From: a virus
Length of the DNA: 64,000 nucleotides
Virus record (IMG/VR): IMGVR_UViG_3300025687_000029
Coordinates: 1 to 64,000 of that record
Direction: 5' to 3' (one strand)
The notes beneath the pieces were generated by a model. The model did no database searches, had not been told where the DNA came from, and was given only the letters and a program-made list of their open reading frames with translations. The position numbers and the translations under genes were made by a program. Position 1 is the stretch's first letter, and each line of letters begins with the position of its first letter. This document shows, piece after piece, positions 51,630 through 59,398 of the stretch.

Positions 51630-52646
51630 ATGGAATTATTAACAAGTAGTAAATTTAAACTACCTTATCTGTTTTTTATTACAGATAGAGAAGAGATAAA
51701 AGAATTACCCCTAGGTGTTCCTTTTATTTATGGAGATGAAAGTATTAAATCTGATATTATTAGAATTTTAGAATATGAAATTTTATATCAGAAAGCTATT
51801 TCAACAGGATTACCTTTTGATTTTAGACAAATTCTATTAGATGAGGGTTATACTGGACTTCAAGATTGTCATTATGAATTGCCTGCTTATATGGACTGTA
51901 TTTCAGATGATAATATAGATGAAGATATTTTAGGAGATGATTATGATTTAGGTAAATCTATTAAAGAAGATCCTACATTATTTAATACTTTTATTAGAGA
52001 TTCTGCTGTATATGTGAATATACAAAAGATAAAAGAACTTAATGTATTTCCTCTATGGTTTGATAAATTAGAAAATGCTATTGAAACGAATATACATAAT
52101 TTTGCTGTATTCAATGATTATATGTATAATAAGAAATTAGATGGTATGTATGGAGGAGTAGAATTATCTTCTCCTAATAGAAATCTAATTATTATTGATA
52201 TTTCCGGGAGTATTCCAAAAGCTGTATCTTCAACATGTTTAACCCTATCTAAATCTCTAGCTGAGACTTTCTATGCTGATTTATTGATTACTGGAACCAT
52301 ATCTACATTATATCCTTATGAAAATCTTCATGAATTGAATGTTCAAACTATTTATAATGAAAATGGTATGGATAATGATCAGATTTATTTTAAAAAGTTA
52401 GTTACAAGTGAAAAAAGAACATATAAAACTTGCATAGCTTTTGGAGATAATCACCACCCAGGATCTAATTATTGGAAAAATGCTGTAAGTATTAGTGATG
52501 AAGATGGTAAAAAGATGTGTTTATGGGAAATAGATAAGTTAATATCTTTTCATACTGAAGGTACAAAGCATATAGCAGGATATGCAAGATGGTTTGATCC
52601 TAAAGAAATTGAAAAGATAGATAATTGGTGTAAATATTTAAAATAA
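51630..52646 (+). CDS. VWA-domain partner of the MoxR ATPase
   Basis: 338 residues. Residues about 185-215 have NLIIIDISGSIPKAVSSTCL, the MIDAS DxSxS motif of von Willebrand A domains, and DLLITGTISTLYPYENLHEL follows. The N-terminal half is helical with a hydrophobic entry (FKLPYLFFITDREEIKELPL). It probably binds a client protein and the MoxR ring in a metal-dependent way. The same order is found in bacterial MoxR/VWA operons. Confidence 0.7.
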   Translation: MELLTSSKFKLPYLFFITDREEIKELPLGVPFIYGDESIKSDIIRILEYEILYQKAISTGLPFDFRQILLDEGYTGLQDCHYELPAYMDCISDDNIDEDILGDDYDLGKSIKEDPTLFNTFIRDSAVYVNIQKIKELNVFPLWFDKLENAIETNIHNFAVFNDYMYNKKLDGMYGGVELSSPNRNLIIIDISGSIPKAVSSTCLTLSKSLAETFYADLLITGTISTLYPYENLHELNVQTIYNENGMDNDQIYFKKLVTSEKRTYKTCIAFGDNHHPGSNYWKNAVSISDEDGKKMCLWEIDKLISFHTEGTKHIAGYARWFDPKEIEKIDNWCKYLK

Positions 52647-52674
52647 TTTAATAAACAATTTAAAAAAAAGTAAA

Positions 52675-53166
52675 ATGAGTAAATTTTTAGAAAGTAAAGA
52701 AGTATTTGTAGTAAAAGGTTATTTATCAAGCAGTAAAGATAAAGTACAACCTATTTATAATGAGGAATTTATTAAAGCACAACAAGATGCTGAGTTTATA
52801 ATTACTTTTGCAAAAAAAGCTAAAGGTAAAGATTTTACGGGTAAAGAAGCTGACTCAATTACTGATATGTTAGCAGAAACTGCTTTAGAATTGTCACAAA
52901 AAGATACAAAATATCTAGCAGCTCCTAAAAAAGTAGGTAAGAAACTATCTGAGCAATTAAAAGAAGAAGCTTTAGCATTTGTTAAGTATAAAGAAGAATC
53001 TTCTAAAGTTGATAAAGTAAATGATTATCTTCAAAGATATAATGTAGTTAATGAATTTGAAGAGATTGGCTTATTCTTTGAAGATGGTATCTGTAAACTT
53101 AATAAGATCTACACTATGAAGGAGATTGTAGATGCTGCTAAAATCTTTATTGAGATTACTGATTAA
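52675..53166 (+). CDS. Unknown helical protein following the MoxR/VWA pair
   Basis: 163 residues, charged and helical (FITFAKKAKGKDFTGKEADS; MLAETALELSQKDTKYLAAP; LSEQLKEEALAFVKYKEESS). Transcription ends after it at 53189-53220, so it shares a transcript with MoxR and VWA and may be their substrate or adaptor. No family recognised. Confidence 0.45.
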   Translation: MSKFLESKEVFVVKGYLSSSKDKVQPIYNEEFIKAQQDAEFIITFAKKAKGKDFTGKEADSITDMLAETALELSQKDTKYLAAPKKVGKKLSEQLKEEALAFVKYKEESSKVDKVNDYLQRYNVVNEFEEIGLFFEDGICKLNKIYTMKEIVDAAKIFIEITD

Positions 53167-53188
53167 TTAATTACTAATTATTAATTTA

Positions 53189-53220
53189 AAGCCTGGATAT
53201 TAATTTATTCAGGCTTTTTT
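53189..53220 (+). terminator. Rho-independent terminator
   Basis: AAGCCTG/CAGGCTT (53189-53195/53210-53216) and T6. Confidence 0.85.
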
Positions 53221-53230
53221 ATTTAAAACT

Positions 53231-53986
53231 ATGAAAGAACATATAGATTACATAATTGAATATTTAAAGAAACAACCTTTTGTAGATGGCTGTATTACAG
53301 GAAGTTGTATGTTAGATGAATATTGGGATGGGATGGATGTAGATTTATTTTTGTATTCAGAAAAATCTTTCCAAGCTATTCTTTGGAATTTATACTACAA
53401 TGAAGATTTTTTAATCTTAGATAAAGCAGAACAATGGAAATTTGAACAGTATGTTACAAAAGATAATGGTAAATCTCCTTTTGGAGTTACTAGCTTGAAA
53501 TTTGTCTATAATACCTGTATTCCTGTAAATATCATATATAAGAGATATTGTAGCAGTATATTTGATATACTTGCTACATTTGATATGAATATTATAGCTA
53601 AAGGATATGATATTAAAACTGGACAAATTTTAGATTTATCAGGAGATTCCTTTAAAACTAAAATAGCTAATCCAAACTCTTGGAATTCTAATTATTATGA
53701 TCCATCTCTTTGGCAAATTTCCAGAGTATTAAGGCAATTGGAGAGATGTATTAAATATTATAAAAGAGGATACAATACAGATGCAGTAGTTCTAAAATAT
53801 ATAGAACTTATTGATATTATCCAAAACTATCAGAATATATTTGATTCTCCTACTTTTAATGAAAAACTTAAAATAAGAAAAGCTAATACTAAACTTATTA
53901 AGCAAATACTAATAGTATGGCTTAATACCCATGAGATTACAGATAAAGAAATTGAATTAATGAAAACTAAAATAAAAGAAATATAA
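53231..53986 (+). CDS. Nucleotidyltransferase-like protein
   Basis: 251 residues. GCITGSCMLDEYWDGMDVDL (residues 20-39) matches the Gly-Ser then Asp-x-Asp pattern of the pol-beta nucleotidyltransferase fold. IWNLYYNEDFLILDKAEQWK follows. The remaining two thirds are helical. Such proteins add AMP or other nucleotides to proteins or RNA, or act as MNT-type antitoxins. The acidic pair is present, but substrate and activity are unknown. Confidence 0.55.
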   Translation: MKEHIDYIIEYLKKQPFVDGCITGSCMLDEYWDGMDVDLFLYSEKSFQAILWNLYYNEDFLILDKAEQWKFEQYVTKDNGKSPFGVTSLKFVYNTCIPVNIIYKRYCSSIFDILATFDMNIIAKGYDIKTGQILDLSGDSFKTKIANPNSWNSNYYDPSLWQISRVLRQLERCIKYYKRGYNTDAVVLKYIELIDIIQNYQNIFDSPTFNEKLKIRKANTKLIKQILIVWLNTHEITDKEIELMKTKIKEI

Positions 53987-53988
53987 TT

Positions 53989-54147
53989 ATGGCAAGTATA
54001 GAAGAATTACTTAATGCTTTACAAAATCCTGAAGGATTAGAAAATACTTTAGAAAACTGGTCTAAAGTAGCTAGAAAAGAATTAGAACCTTCTGAAATAG
54101 AAGAATTTTTAGCAGAACATGGTGATGATTATGAAGATGCACTTTAA
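53989..54147 (+). CDS. 52-residue acidic helical protein
   Basis: Begins MASIEELLNALQNPEGLENT, has LEPSEIEEFLAEHGDDYEDA. Follows the nucleotidyltransferase stop by two bases, so may be its partner. Acidic DNA-mimic character is possible. Function unknown. Confidence 0.5.
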   Translation: MASIEELLNALQNPEGLENTLENWSKVARKELEPSEIEEFLAEHGDDYEDAL

Positions 54148-54158
54148 AACTAAAAGAT

Positions 54159-54437
54159 ATGAATAAAATACAACAATTTATAGTAGATAATGATCTTGAT
54201 TTAGATGATTTAGGTAGTGGTTTAAACGGTGTATGTTTAGCTATTGCAGGATATGCTTGTTATTTAGAATATGATAATATTGATGATCTTTTAGAGGATA
54301 TTTGGAAAGATGAGTTTAATGATGGAACTACCTCAGAGTTTGATTCTGAACTAGAAAGAGTATTTGATTATGCTTATGAAAATGGATATGAGGATTGGTG
54401 GAGTAAACCTGAAGCTAAGAAAATTTATAAGTTTTAG
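54159..54437 (+). CDS. Acidic 92-residue protein
   Basis: Strongly acidic (DNDLDLDDLGSGLNGVCLAI; DDLLEDIWKDEFNDGTTSEF). Possibly a DNA mimic; net charge is very negative, as for several anti-restriction proteins. Not recognised. Confidence 0.45.
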   Translation: MNKIQQFIVDNDLDLDDLGSGLNGVCLAIAGYACYLEYDNIDDLLEDIWKDEFNDGTTSEFDSELERVFDYAYENGYEDWWSKPEAKKIYKF

Positions 54438-54440
54438 ATT

Positions 54441-54881
54441 ATGAGAACATTTCTGGTAAGTAAAGAAAACAAAAGACCTCTTGTTAAATGGGGATCTATA
54501 CCAGATAATACATTCTATAAAGGAGTTGTACCTAGCAATTATAAGCTAGGTATTTCTCCTACTCCAGGATATGTTATTGTTGATATAGATAGACATGGTA
54601 AAAAGAATGGTTTTGAGCATATTCCTCAACATATTTATTATGAATTAATGACCACTTTTAATTATGCAACTAAAAATAAAGGTCGTCATTGCTGGTTTAA
54701 ATATACAGGAAATAAGCCTTTAGGTAATAAAACAAGTAAATATTCTATCGACCTTAGAAATGAACGAGGGTATGTTGCATATTGGGGAAAAGAACCTATT
54801 GAAAATATTACTAAATTAACTAAAGAATCTTCTCCTGAAATGAATAAATGGTTAGAAGAGTTATTTAGTTATAAAGATTAA
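54441..54881 (+). CDS. Prim-Pol (AEP) domain protein
   Basis: 146 residues. The pattern of bifunctional primase-polymerase domains is visible: LGISPTPGYVIVDIDRHG (DxD after a strand), ATKNKGRHCWFKYTG (x-x-H), and SIDLRNERGYVAYWG (the third Asp, then a GYV strand). The length fits the catalytic core without accessory domains. Together with the DnaG-like primase it gives two primase types in one genome. Could also bind nucleotides only. Confidence 0.7.
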   Translation: MRTFLVSKENKRPLVKWGSIPDNTFYKGVVPSNYKLGISPTPGYVIVDIDRHGKKNGFEHIPQHIYYELMTTFNYATKNKGRHCWFKYTGNKPLGNKTSKYSIDLRNERGYVAYWGKEPIENITKLTKESSPEMNKWLEELFSYKD

Positions 54882-54884
54882 AAA

Positions 54885-55172
54885 ATGAAAAAACCTGAAG
54901 AATATGTAGATTACTTCCAAGGAACTTATATGAGTTCTTGTGGAATAACTGAAGAAGCTAGAAGAGATTTAGAAACTGTATTTAAACAAGCCCAAAAAGA
55001 TACCATAGAATATGCTTTAAATGAAGCTGCTGAGAATGCTGAGATTGGCTATGATTGGGAAACTAAAGAAGCCCCTAATTGTATGGAATGTGGTAATACA
55101 GGTGTTAATAAAAACTCAATCCTATCACTAAAAGATAAATTATTTAAGGAGGTTGATGATGAGTCATACTGA
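54885..55172 (+). CDS. Unknown 95-residue protein with CxxC
   Basis: Helical (EEARRDLETVFKQAQKDTIE then YALNEAAENAEIGYDW) and ending with NCMECGNTGVNKNSILSLKD. One CxxC only. Carries the Shine-Dalgarno AGGAGG for the next gene near its end. Function unknown. Confidence 0.5.
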   Translation: MKKPEEYVDYFQGTYMSSCGITEEARRDLETVFKQAQKDTIEYALNEAAENAEIGYDWETKEAPNCMECGNTGVNKNSILSLKDKLFKEVDDESY

Positions 55173-55449
55173 AAAACAAAAATTACAGAAAGCAAGAGCT
55201 TGGTTTAAGTTTCAATTATCAGGTTTACATTTAAAAATTAAGTCAACTCATCTTACCAAGTATGAGAGGGCTATGTTAGCACAGTTATGTGTATATAGAA
55301 ATATTTTATTAAATGATTTTGATTCTAATTCTAAAAAATTAGGCTTAAATGTACCAAAACATAGATGTTGGTGTGGTAGAGAAGGTAAATATGAAGCTGA
55401 ATATAAACATGATGGATTAGTTTGTTATAAACATAGAAAAAATGAGTAA
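55159..55449 (+). CDS. Small zinc-finger-type protein
   Basis: 96 residues from ATG 55159, 6 bases after AGGAGG, which decides the start against ATG 55156 and earlier codons. HTEKQKLQKARAWFKFQLSG opens it; the C-terminus has HRCWCGREGKYEAEYKHDGL and VCYKHRKNE, a probable C-x-C...C-x2-H zinc site. Overlaps the next start by eight bases. Confidence 0.55.
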   Translation: MSHTEKQKLQKARAWFKFQLSGLHLKIKSTHLTKYERAMLAQLCVYRNILLNDFDSNSKKLGLNVPKHRCWCGREGKYEAEYKHDGLVCYKHRKNE

Positions 55450-56230
55450 AATACTATTAATTGATGGTGATTTTATTCTTTGGAAAACTGTACCTATATC
55501 TGCTTTAAGTGAGACAGAGAAAATGTATGGGGTTTCTAATGAAAAATCACTAGAAGACATTCAAGAACATATAGATTGGTATCTTGAAAATAAAATATTT
55601 ATACCCACAGGTTGTAAAGATTATCTTGCTTTTTTAGGAGGTAAAGGTAATTTTAGGAAAGAGATAAATACTGGATACAAAGAGAATAGGAAAGATATAG
55701 AATACCCTGATTATTTTTCTGAAGCTAAACAATATCTTATAGATAAATATGATTTTCATCCCATAGATAATATAGAAGCTGAAGATGCTATAGGTATCTG
55801 CATTGATTACTTTCCTAATAATATAATTGTTAGGGAGGATCATGATTTAAACCAACTACCTGGAGTTCATTATAATCCGACTAAAGAAAAATTTAAAGAA
55901 ATCTCTTTTAAAGATGCTCAGTATTATAAATACTACCAGTGTTTAACAGGATGTACTTCTGATAAAGTAGTCGGTATAAAAGGTATTGGAGACGCTAAAG
56001 CTAAAAAACTATTAGCTGGAATATCTACAGACTATCTGTTATTTAAAGTTATTGAGGAGTATTATAAGAAGTATAAACACGAAGGTCTTCAAAAGTTTGA
56101 AGAAAACTATAAGTTACTTCATATTTTAAGAACTCTTGATAATTTAAAAGATGCAGGATTGGAAAAGATAATTGAAGACAAATTACAATTTATTAATAAA
56201 CAGTCAGAAGACTTAAATTTTGATTTATGA
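55442..56230 (+). CDS. 5'-3' exonuclease / flap endonuclease
   Basis: 262 residues. ILLIDGDFILWKTV is the first acidic strand. NIEAEDAIGICIDYFPNNII (EAEDAI), then REDHDLNQLPGVHYNP carry the metal-binding acids, and GCTSDKVVGIKGIGDAKAKK is the helix-hairpin-helix DNA-binding motif. This is the PIN-like FEN fold as in T7 gp6 and T5 exonuclease. It removes RNA primers and feeds recombination. Overlaps the next start by four bases. Confidence 0.85.
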   Translation: MSKILLIDGDFILWKTVPISALSETEKMYGVSNEKSLEDIQEHIDWYLENKIFIPTGCKDYLAFLGGKGNFRKEINTGYKENRKDIEYPDYFSEAKQYLIDKYDFHPIDNIEAEDAIGICIDYFPNNIIVREDHDLNQLPGVHYNPTKEKFKEISFKDAQYYKYYQCLTGCTSDKVVGIKGIGDAKAKKLLAGISTDYLLFKVIEEYYKKYKHEGLQKFEENYKLLHILRTLDNLKDAGLEKIIEDKLQFINKQSEDLNFDL

Positions 56231-57003
56231 TAGGAGAAACTATTGAGTATTTAAATCCTGAAAAAACCCGGTATATTAAATATACTATGGAGAATGCTAT
56301 TAAGATTGTATTATCTGGTAGATATACTGTTAATATTGAAGACTTTGATAAAAATAATAATATTAAGGAGCTTGTTTTGGATGATTTAGTGTTTGAAAAT
56401 GGTCAGACTATAGAAGTAAAAATCAATGATATTACTTACAATCTACGTATTATAACTATCAAAAAAAATAAAAATAAATATGAATTATTATTAGAAAACA
56501 GAAATAAATCTTCTATATTTGTAGTTCCGTCTCTGGGATATGACAGTACATATTTCAGCTATGACAAGCTGTTTGTTAATTCATTTCTAGCAAGAAAAGA
56601 ATTAAAAGAAGAAGTGAGTGAAGTATATTTAGTATATAGATCTACTAAAGCAAATGATTATATTCAATTAGATGAAAAATTAAGAAAACATCCTAATTAT
56701 GTAGATAGTTATGACTTTGGTAATACTGATATATTACTAAGATTTGATATTCCTGAGAAGTATATTCCAGAAGTAAAGAAATTTGTAGAAGGTAGTTATT
56801 CTATGTTCTCAAAGGACTTTAAAATAAGAATCTTAAACTTCTTCAATGGAAGTAGGACTTTAATTGAAAATCTAAAGATGATATTTAATAAGGATAAACA
56901 GTATATAAAGAATAAATATCCTAAGTTAGATGATGAATCTCTAGAAGAAGTAGATGAAGTTTTCTCCAAAGTAAATATGGAAGATGAGAAAATAAATGTA
57001 TAA
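56227..57003 (+). CDS. Unknown 258-residue protein
   Basis: Alpha/beta with IVLSGRYTVNIEDFDKNNNI, then YLVYRSTKANDYIQLDEKLR and YKNRSSI-like strands. The C-terminal half has VKKFVEGSYSMFSKDFKIRI then FNGSRTLIENLKMIFNKDKQ. It lies between the flap nuclease and UDG genes and may take part in DNA metabolism. Not recognised. Confidence 0.45.
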   Translation: MIGETIEYLNPEKTRYIKYTMENAIKIVLSGRYTVNIEDFDKNNNIKELVLDDLVFENGQTIEVKINDITYNLRIITIKKNKNKYELLLENRNKSSIFVVPSLGYDSTYFSYDKLFVNSFLARKELKEEVSEVYLVYRSTKANDYIQLDEKLRKHPNYVDSYDFGNTDILLRFDIPEKYIPEVKKFVEGSYSMFSKDFKIRILNFFNGSRTLIENLKMIFNKDKQYIKNKYPKLDDESLEEVDEVFSKVNMEDEKINV

Positions 57004-57006
57004 ATT

Positions 57007-57705
57007 ATGTATGAATTATTAGGAAAAGAATGGTATGATGATAAATTTCAAAAGTTAATAAATAGTGATTATGGAAGATGGTTGGAAAAATTCTTAGTTC
57101 ATGAATGGGCTAAGAAAACCATTATTCCAAGTAAAGAAGATACTAACCTATTCAGATGCTTTAGGGAAACTCCTTATAGTAAAGTCAGTGTAGTTATAAT
57201 AGGAGAATCTCCTTACCCAACATATGTAGTTGAACCTGAAGTTCCTACTTATGATGGATTGGCTTTTAGTAATGGTAATTCTTTTAAAATATCTCCTTCA
57301 CTAAGGAATATATTTAAAGAATTAGAGAGATCCTATCAATTACCTCAATCTATGCAGGATTGGGATCTAACCAGATGGGCTAAACAAGGAGTATTCTTAA
57401 TTAATGCTGCTCAAACAGTAATTAAAGGAAATCCTGCAAATAAAGTAGCAGAATACCAAAAAGTATGGAATGGGTTTATGAGATATACAATATCAGTATT
57501 AAATACTAAAAATGATATTGTTTGGATGTTGTGGGGTAATAAAGCACAGAAGTTTGAAGAATATATTAAAAATACTACTCATGCTATTATTAAAGATGGA
57601 CATCCATCACCTCTCAACACAACAAATCCTTTTATAGGATCTGGTACTTTTTTAAAAGCTAATGAAGAACTTAAAGCAAGAAATAAACAAGAAATACAAT
57701 GGTAA
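57007..57705 (+). CDS. Uracil-DNA glycosylase-like protein with changed catalytic loop
   Basis: 232 residues. Family 1 UDG landmarks are present: VVIIGESPYPTYV near residue 62 (usual GQDPYH), DGLAFSNG, GVFLINAAQTVIKGNP, WMLWGNKAQKFEEY, and GHPSPLNTTNPFIG near residue 198. In the first motif the usual catalytic Asp is Ser and the His is Pro, while the HPSPL His remains. It may be a weaker or altered glycosylase, or a binding protein. The gene joins the next by a seven-base overlap. dUTPase is encoded 4 kb away. Confidence 0.8.
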   Translation: MYELLGKEWYDDKFQKLINSDYGRWLEKFLVHEWAKKTIIPSKEDTNLFRCFRETPYSKVSVVIIGESPYPTYVVEPEVPTYDGLAFSNGNSFKISPSLRNIFKELERSYQLPQSMQDWDLTRWAKQGVFLINAAQTVIKGNPANKVAEYQKVWNGFMRYTISVLNTKNDIVWMLWGNKAQKFEEYIKNTTHAIIKDGHPSPLNTTNPFIGSGTFLKANEELKARNKQEIQW

Positions 57706-57875
57706 AACACTTTGATAATTTTATTATAGAATTTGAATTTATAGTAGATAGATATGAAATTAAAGATATTCTACCTAAACCTGGAAAACTTATGATAGAT
57801 GTTCTAAAAGAATTAGAACTAATACTAGCCAGTGATATATTAGAAAATCTTAATAAAGCATCTAAAATTAATTAA
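57699..57875 (+). CDS. 58-residue unknown protein
   Basis: Begins MVKHFDNFIIEFEFIVDRYE; ends LIDVLKEL-type helices and LENLNKASKIN. Overlaps the UDG stop by seven bases. Function unknown. Confidence 0.5.
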   Translation: MVKHFDNFIIEFEFIVDRYEIKDILPKPGKLMIDVLKELELILASDILENLNKASKIN

Positions 57876-57880
57876 TAACC

Positions 57881-57959
57881 AAACCTGTAGTACGCAATTA
57901 ATATGTATTTATAAATACTGTTAAATGATTTCTATTCCCGTAGAATGTACTACAGGTTT
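57881..57959. promoter_or_regulatory. Perfect 13-bp inverted repeat upstream of DnaA-like gene
   Basis: AAACCTGTAGTAC (57881-57893) pairs with GTACTACAGGTTT (57947-57959). Between them is a 14-bp perfect palindrome GTATTTATAAATAC (57905-57918). It lies 14 bases before the next ATG and could be an operator, origin or structured 5' leader. Confidence 0.55.
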
Positions 57960-57973
57960 TAACTTTTAAAAAA

Positions 57974-58417
57974 ATGTTAAAGAATTTTATTTTTGATACA
58001 ACTTTTAAAGTATTTTCAATTGACAAAGAAATCTTATTTAATAAAAAAAGAGGATTGGCATGTATTATTAAACAGTATTTATGTTACTGGTTAGATACTT
58101 ATACTAAAATGTCTAATGATGATATAGCTGCAATTTTAGAGTATAATAATAGAGGATCTGTGTCATATAATATAAAAATAATAGCTGATAAAAAACAAAA
58201 TAATCCTGGATTACTATATGATGAATTTTTTGTAATTGAGAGTGAAATACGACAACATATAGACCTAGATATAAAGATTTCTGATAAGCTTATGGGCCCA
58301 TTGAAAGAAGATATTGAAATATTAAAAGCTATACTATTAGAAGTAGGTCCTAGAAAACGTTTAGGTGTAAAAAGATATGATAAAATAGTAGAAATCTGTA
58401 AAAAATATAAATCATGA
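57974..58417 (+). CDS. DnaA domain-IV-like DNA-binding protein
   Basis: 147 residues. GLACIIKQYLCYWLDTYTKM, then SNDDIAAILEYNNRGSVSYN and IKIIADKK follow the helix-turn-helix order of the DnaA C-terminal domain, which reads DnaA boxes (normally with an RDH motif; here NRGS). It lacks an ATPase domain. A site-specific DNA-binding regulator or origin factor is likely, acting on the inverted repeat just upstream. Confidence 0.5.
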   Translation: MLKNFIFDTTFKVFSIDKEILFNKKRGLACIIKQYLCYWLDTYTKMSNDDIAAILEYNNRGSVSYNIKIIADKKQNNPGLLYDEFFVIESEIRQHIDLDIKISDKLMGPLKEDIEILKAILLEVGPRKRLGVKRYDKIVEICKKYKS

Positions 58418-58599
58418 CTTATAAAGATATGACTTTCTGTAAAGCAAGTAAAGAATGTAAAAAAGGTAATAAGTGTGAAAGAGCTTACAATGAAGAACTT
58501 AAAGTACAAGCTACTATTTGGTGGGGAGGTCCAAATGCTCCAATAGCTGTTACTGATAAATTTGATTGTTTTGAATTAAAAGAAGAAAAAGATGAATGA
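58414..58599 (+). CDS. Small Cys-rich protein
   Basis: 61 residues. MTYKDMTFCKASKECKKGNK then CERAYNEELKVQA and FDCFELKEEKDE. The pattern CxxSxxCxxxxxCxR resembles a small phage protein type seen with a CPF... motif, with four Cys that may bind zinc. ATGA overlap at the start. Confidence 0.5.
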   Translation: MTYKDMTFCKASKECKKGNKCERAYNEELKVQATIWWGGPNAPIAVTDKFDCFELKEEKDE

Positions 58600-58894
58600 A
58601 CAAGTATATAAAAAGAAAGGTAGAAAATATATACCTATAGGATACTCTGATGGTTTCACAGGATTTCCTACAGATGGATTCTGGTTAGTTCAGCAGAAAG
58701 ATGGATCTAAATCATCAGAATGTATTATTAAAATAGATGAACTAGAATCTCTCAGACCTGCTGCTGATTTAATCTTAGAGTATAAAAATAAGATTATAAG
58801 ATATTTAGCAGAAAGTGAAAATTGTAAGGTATATAATGTAAGCTATGATGCTTTTGTATCTAAAATGTTAAAAGAAATTACAAACAGTAGATAA
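58592..58894 (+). CDS. Unknown 100-residue protein
   Basis: GRKYIPIGYSDGFTGFPTDG then FWLVQQKDGSKSSECIIKID. This opening resembles small phage proteins of unknown function with a GFPADG-like motif. The C-terminus is helical. Start and stop overlap neighbours. Confidence 0.5.
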   Translation: MNEQVYKKKGRKYIPIGYSDGFTGFPTDGFWLVQQKDGSKSSECIIKIDELESLRPAADLILEYKNKIIRYLAESENCKVYNVSYDAFVSKMLKEITNSR

Positions 58895-59277
58895 TGATAA
58901 AAGGAACTAAAAATCAATTATTTAATATTAACAATAATTTCCAAGGAGATTTTAAGAAAGTATTAACTGTATGTAGTGCAGGTCTATTGAGATCTGCTAC
59001 ATTACAGAATACTCTTATTAAAGAGTATGGATATAATGTAAGAAACTGTGGTACTGAAGATTATGCTTTAATACCTATTAGTGAGGCTTTGGTTAAATGG
59101 GCTGATGAGATTGTTTTTGTTGAAAAGTATAACTTTAATAGAGTTAAGCCTGATCTAGAGAAATATGATGTATTGGATAAGTGTATCATATTAGATATAC
59201 CTGATATTTATGGATTCTGTGATAAAGAATTAGTTGAAATTTGTAAAGAACAGTATGAAACAAGAAACAAGAATTAA
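58894..59277 (+). CDS. Low-molecular-weight protein tyrosine phosphatase-like
   Basis: 127 residues. KVLTVCSAGLLRSATLQNTL contains the C-x5-R-S P-loop (Cys near residue 27), as in LMW-PTPs. GYNVRNCGTEDYALIPIS and KWADEIVFVEKYNF match the next strands, and ILDIPDIYGFCDKELVEICK includes the general-acid Asp region (DIPD), like the small COG4551 group. It may remove phosphate from host proteins, arsenate or nucleotide-linked substrates. The partner is unknown. Confidence 0.65.
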   Translation: MIKGTKNQLFNINNNFQGDFKKVLTVCSAGLLRSATLQNTLIKEYGYNVRNCGTEDYALIPISEALVKWADEIVFVEKYNFNRVKPDLEKYDVLDKCIILDIPDIYGFCDKELVEICKEQYETRNKN

Positions 59278-59398
59278 ATTAGAAGCTTTGTATGAAGTTC
59301 AATCAAGAACTACTCAAGCTAAGTACACTAAAGAAGAGTATGTTAATAAAATTGCTAAAGAAAAAGATCTAATTGATAAAAACAGAGATAATGAGTAA
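59255..59398 (+). CDS. 47-residue charged helical protein
   Basis: Begins MKQETRIKLEALYEVQSRTT then KYTKEEYVNKIAKEKDLIDK. Overlaps both neighbours (22 and 8 bases). Function unknown. Confidence 0.45.
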   Translation: MKQETRIKLEALYEVQSRTTQAKYTKEEYVNKIAKEKDLIDKNRDNE

